64,000 nt of DNA, taken from assembly GCA_018806985.1 (NCBI GenBank), contig JADANN010000383.1, forward strand, positions 248,001 to 312,000, given 5' to 3'. The notes under the pieces are model-generated. The model was given only the letters and a program-made list of their open reading frames with translations. It was not told where the DNA came from and made no database searches. This DNA is from Angiostrongylus vasorum (taxonomy: Eukaryota > Nematoda > Chromadorea > Rhabditida > Metastrongylidae). The position numbers were made by a program, and so were the translations under genes. Below are positions 60,554 to 64,000 of this stretch, in pieces (position 1 is the stretch's first letter; each line of letters starts with the position of its first letter).

Positions 60554-61109
60554 TAGCGGTGGTGATCGTCGATCGGCAATGGACCGGCCAGTCGTGACCC
60601 CACCAGCGTCGTCTTTCATAAGGTTGAAAGGAGTGGCGGAGGTCTCGTTACGACCTTCACACTCTTAGAGACGTATTATTACGGCCGATACCTGAAGTTC
60701 CACACTGCGAGAAACATGTAGTTGAACAGCATAGAAGAGACATGATGAGACGTCTGGAGTTCAAAAGATGAGAGATGGTGTTCAAGCACACATGCGTCTC
60801 AAACCATGACATCTACTTAATCTCATTTGCACTTTTCGTTCTCCTTAAGTGCGAAAGAGGCAGAGAGAAAGAAGAATTAACAAGAAAACACATAGGAAAG
60901 AGACAGAGAGAAGGATAAGTAAGATCTCTTGTCATTACTTTACTCAATTGACGATCTCATTCTAATCGCTTTTATAGTTTCTGTGAATTTTTTTCAAACA
61001 TTTCACCCCTTTATGAAAAGAGAGAAGACAGCTCTCCCACGTAGATAGAATGTTATGTTAGCCTGTTTCACAATCCCTTCTATTACTGCAAATTATGGAG
61101 CAAACATAA

Positions 61110-61372
61110 AGGCGCGTTTGGCGCAGTGGTCGGATGCGACTTGCGACACACGCGTGGAATCGATCCTCGCGTCCATGGCCCACCAACCCCCCTCATCCCT
61201 CCGGGGTCGGCAAATTAATACCAGACTTGTCCGGGAGGATAGCAACACTGGCTCGATATATCGGCAGATCACCGCGAGTCATTATAAGGCCAGATATGCC
61301 TTCAATCACCTCCAAACGATGCTCAATGAAGTCGAATGCATGGCTCACCCCTCAGAGCCAAGAGCTTTATGC
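61110..61372 (+). repeat. SINE-1, full-length copy
   Basis: The head GGCGCGTTTGGCGCAGTGGT, GGAATCGATCC, body and tail AGAGCTTTATGC are all present. Confidence 0.8.
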
Positions 61373-61675
61373 TTTTACTGCAATATATTACTTCCATTGA
61401 AAGAAAGTCACTCTTTCTAAGAAGTTCTTTGAGGGAAAATTTGGCCTGCTCCTATCAATACAATACAGAAAAGACAAGAAATTTACCAAAAATTGTTATT
61501 TCTTTCTAAAACTATAGCTATGAACTACCATTATAGTAAAGCAGTTGACATTGCATAGCTCAGTTTGTATTAATCGGGTTCTTCTAAGGTCTTTTTGTAA
61601 CCTGAAAACTGATCGTAAACGGTTTATTGAACGGTCGTCGCCTACGTCTACGAAAATTGGGAAAGGAAGTGTACT

Positions 61676-61936
61676 TTACATTGGTTCATCATGAATGACA
61701 TAAATATTTCTGTCGGAACTAGCACCCGCGGATGTAACGGAACTCCTTACAATGAATAATTGTGGATTGTCGACAGAGTCAAACGAGTTTGACGAGTCAT
61801 CATCATCATAGCCGTTGAAAATCTTTTTAAAAAACGATTTGTCGTCTTGACGCAAATCTTTAAATTCTACTCGGCGGGAGAGCCGAACACCGAGCACTTC
61901 CTTCCCGCTATATGTCAATATGGTACGGGTTCGTAC
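61676..61936 (-). CDS. Candidate terminal exon of an unknown minus-strand gene
   Basis: A minus-strand frame follows the acceptor-like TCCTCAG at 61937 and runs to a stop at 61676. It encodes RTRTILTYSGKEVLGVRLSR, then a charged region with an acidic DDDDSSNSFDS cluster, and ends IYVIHDEPM. Composition and the clean acceptor suggest a real exon. The upstream tandem repeat may carry the rest of the gene. No family was recognised, and the 5' exon is unknown. Confidence 0.35.
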   Translation of the reverse strand, partial: VRTRTILTYSGKEVLGVRLSRRVEFKDLRQDDKSFFKKIFNGYDDDDSSNSFDSVDNPQLFIVRSSVTSAGASSDRNIYVIHDEPM

Positions 61937-61954
61937 TGAGGACGAGTTTTACCT

Positions 61955-62270
61955 CTACACGAACGATGATAACTCGTCTACTTCGCAACTTGGCCGAGTT
62001 TTATGTTATGATACAAGAAAAAACAACATTATCGTCTTGTACGGCTACAGACAAGTTCCGCTTGTGTACGAACAATGATAACTCGTCCAATTTGTAGCGT
62101 CCACGAGCGATATGCTATTCGTTGTAGTGAGTGAAGAAGAAACACAATATTATCGTCTTGTACGGCTGCAGACGAGTTCTTTTTCTGTACGAACGATGAC
62201 AACTCGTCCAACTCGTAAAGGGGCTGAGTGAAATGTTAGTCATTGTAATGAGAGAAGAAAAAAAACCCAA
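61955..62270. repeat. Tandem repeat, three units of about 109-121 bp
   Basis: The ACGAACGATGATAACTCGTC block recurs at 61959, 62068 and 62189. The ATTATCGTCTTGTACGGCT block recurs at 62028 and 62149, 121 bp apart. Each unit pairs the block with TTGTAGTGAGTGAAGAAGAA or similar. The candidate minus-strand exon abuts the left edge. Confidence 0.75.
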
Positions 62271-62707
62271 CATAGTCGCTTTGCACGAACGAGAACATCC
62301 GTAACAACCCGGCGAAGTAATGCCGCTATTGCTGGAATTGCTCGCGTCCCGAATCGTATCATACGAATACACAAAAAAACGAAACGAGGGAAAAAAGAAC
62401 ATTTGACAATCGATGAGAGGACGAGTTTCAGATCTCCTTGAGTGGATTTATACTGATGCCGATTTTTCTTGCTCATTTAGTACATAGTGATAGAAATTCC
62501 AGTCTTCACTAAGGAATTCTGTGCAAGGTCCTTATAACAACTACTTTTACTATTACTGTTATAACCATTACGATCGCTGTTGTTATTACTACCGTCCGAT
62601 TTTCATTTCTATTCTTAACACTTTTTTCACAAAGAACCAAAAATGTTACGGTGAGCTAGTAATTAATCATCAAAAAGTAAAGCTTAGTATGAGATCTTAT
62701 TAAATTA

Positions 62708-62985
62708 GGCGCGTGTGGCGCAGTGGTGGGAGGCGCCCTACAACATACACGTGGAATCGTTCCCTGCGCCCGTGGCTCACCAAGCCTTCCATCTCTTCGG
62801 GGTCGGCAAATTGGTACAAGACTTGTCTGGGAGGATAGCAGTACTGGCTTGACACACCGGTAGGCCACCGCGAGTCCCTCGAAGATCAGATATGCATTCA
62901 ACCACTTCTAAACAATGCTTCATGAAGTCGAATGCACGGGGCATCCCTAATGGATTGGTCAACGCGAGAGCTTTATCCTTTATTT
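62708..62985 (+). repeat. SINE-1, full-length copy
   Basis: The head GGCGCGTGTGGCGCAGTGGT is the consensus. GGAATCGTTCC, full body and tail GAGAGCTTTATCC follow. Confidence 0.8.
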
Positions 62986-63374
62986 GCTAAATTAAGTTCT
63001 TTTCCTTATATTTTCTAGATTTGCTAAATCCAGCTTTTTATGTAATGCGCACCAAAAGCTAATAACTCATCGAAAGTCTACGGCACCCCTTTATTAGTAG
63101 TATTTTTTGAAGTTATGTTCATACCATCTGAAGTACTTCCTAAGCAGAGAATATGGCAGGAGTTATCAGTGATAATTTATGTTTATCAATATAATGAAGT
63201 CTTCCAATAATGAATTTGTTTTGTGGTTTGTTGCTGGTTAGTACTACCGTTTTTTCTCCTTTGAGAACTCAAGAAACATGTGCTAGGACGGTCTTAGGTG
63301 GTCACCCTCACAAGTTGCGACGTTGTCATCCTTGCAACTACGTATCCTCTAGGAATGTAGGAACTGCTTAGATT

Positions 63375-63510
63375 GATGTGCCCCTAGCTGGGCTAGGCAA
63401 AGTCAAACTCCTTTAATTAAGATGGTGCTGCTGACGGGGTGATGAGACCCTCCATGAAGAATGCGATTCGAGCCCAGGGAACACTTTCCAGTCTTGATGA
63501 GAATGTGTTT
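63375..63510 (+). repeat. Repeat B, diverged 3' fragment
   Basis: Matching blocks: TGTGCCCCTAGCTGGGCT, GGTGATGAGACCCTCC and CAGGGAACACTTTCCAGTCT. Confidence 0.4.
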
Positions 63511-63849
63511 CTTTCAACACTAAAATAACTGTTTGCAAGGCAATCGTCGTAGTTTCGATTTGCAGAGATTTTTTTCTGCATTGTTACATTGTCCCTGCAT
63601 TTGTTTTCGTTCGGCGTTCTATAAATGGCCCGTTCGTGAACGTATCAATAATTTTTTTCTAATGTGAGCAACTCGTCCTGAGTGACCTTGTGGCTGGTTT
63701 CAAAATGACCCCGCCCACATTTAAAGTACACTACTATGCACTGTGGTGACGATCTTATGCAGACGACGATTTCGAGGGAGAAGAAAAATTGGATATGAAG
63801 CAAGTTTGACGAGGGAAAAAAGAAAACGACGAGATCGCTTGTGAATAAG

Positions 63850-64000
63850 AATCTCGTCGTGAGAATCGCTCGATCGGCGACGATTTCAATCGCGATCGCG
63901 ATAATAATCGTACGCTACGCCCCGTGATTGGCGTTGACCATCAGGAGCGAATGCGTCGAGATCAGGTCGAGAACGAACGGGCGGCGATTGATATCGGTAT
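63850..64000 (+). CDS. Candidate exon running off the right edge
   Basis: Base use changes to GC-rich with many CGA/CGT/GAT triplets. A plus-strand frame is open from just after a TAA at 63846 to the edge, giving SRRENRSIGDDFNRDRDNNR and continuing charged (QERMRRDQVENERAAIDIG). The minus strand is also open over the last 115 bases and would end YDYYRDRD then stop. Purine-pyrimidine codon bias slightly favours the plus strand. The family is unknown. Confidence 0.3.

Noticed and set aside
61955..62270. CRISPR-like array of regularly spaced repeats
   Set aside because: There are only three diverged units with no unique spacers, in a eukaryotic context; it is a plain tandem repeat.
62115..62476. 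Minus-strand hydrophobic open frames near 62.3 kb
   Set aside because: They overlap the 120-bp tandem repeat in two frames and have no acceptor, domain or family support, though they could hide upstream exons of the 61.7-kb candidate.

Overview
The window looks like nuclear DNA of a nematode, most likely a clade V strongylid of the hookworm type. The reasons are short exons bounded by TTTTCAG/TTTCAG acceptors, worm-type TWK two-pore potassium channel exons, and degenerate RTE-like and Penelope-like retroelements. The species assignment is inference. There are no bacterial-type operons or ribosome binding sites. Most of the 64 kb is intron or intergenic DNA packed with short interspersed repeats.

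Two multi-exon genes can be reconstructed with consistent splice phases. On the minus strand, about 20,042 down to 13,580, is a WAC-like adaptor: a WW domain split over two exons, a charged helix, a polyglutamine run, a long proline-rich middle and a C-terminal coiled coil. At least 12 exons give about 492 codons, and the extreme N-terminus was not found. On the plus strand, about 29,650 to 60,553, is a TWK/K2P potassium channel. It has M1, the end of M2, M3, the second pore with a GFG filter, M4 and a long cytoplasmic tail. Its introns reach 8 kb and hold most of the repeats. The exon for the first pore loop was not recognisable, and one exon between 35,051 and 37,857 also seems to be missing.

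Weaker coding candidates are a secreted-protein first exon at about 10,482, a minus-strand exon at 61,676-61,936, and an exon running off the right edge from about 63,850.

The repeats fall into families that can be compared within the window. (1) A tRNA-derived SINE of about 270 bp (SINE-1) has 19 copies or fragments on both strands. (2) A second tRNA-like SINE (SINE-2) has its tRNA-like head on the minus strand in every copy where a head can be seen. (3) A third tRNA-like family (SINE-3) occurs both singly and as foldback palindromes. (4) An interspersed repeat of about 380 bp (repeat B) has no obvious origin. (5) RTE-like LINE fragments belong to at least two lineages. (6) Penelope-like element fragments carry GIY-YIG and RT remnants. 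(7) Two kinds of terminal repeat contain hammerhead ribozyme cores. There are also long (TA)n, (AAT/AAC)n and (GAT)n microsatellites and a tandem repeat of about 120 bp at 62 kb.

The most interesting observations are the hammerhead cores in various states of decay, the SINE-3 foldbacks, a SINE-1 copy bracketed by (TA)n, and a K2P gene lacking a recognisable first pore exon in this window.
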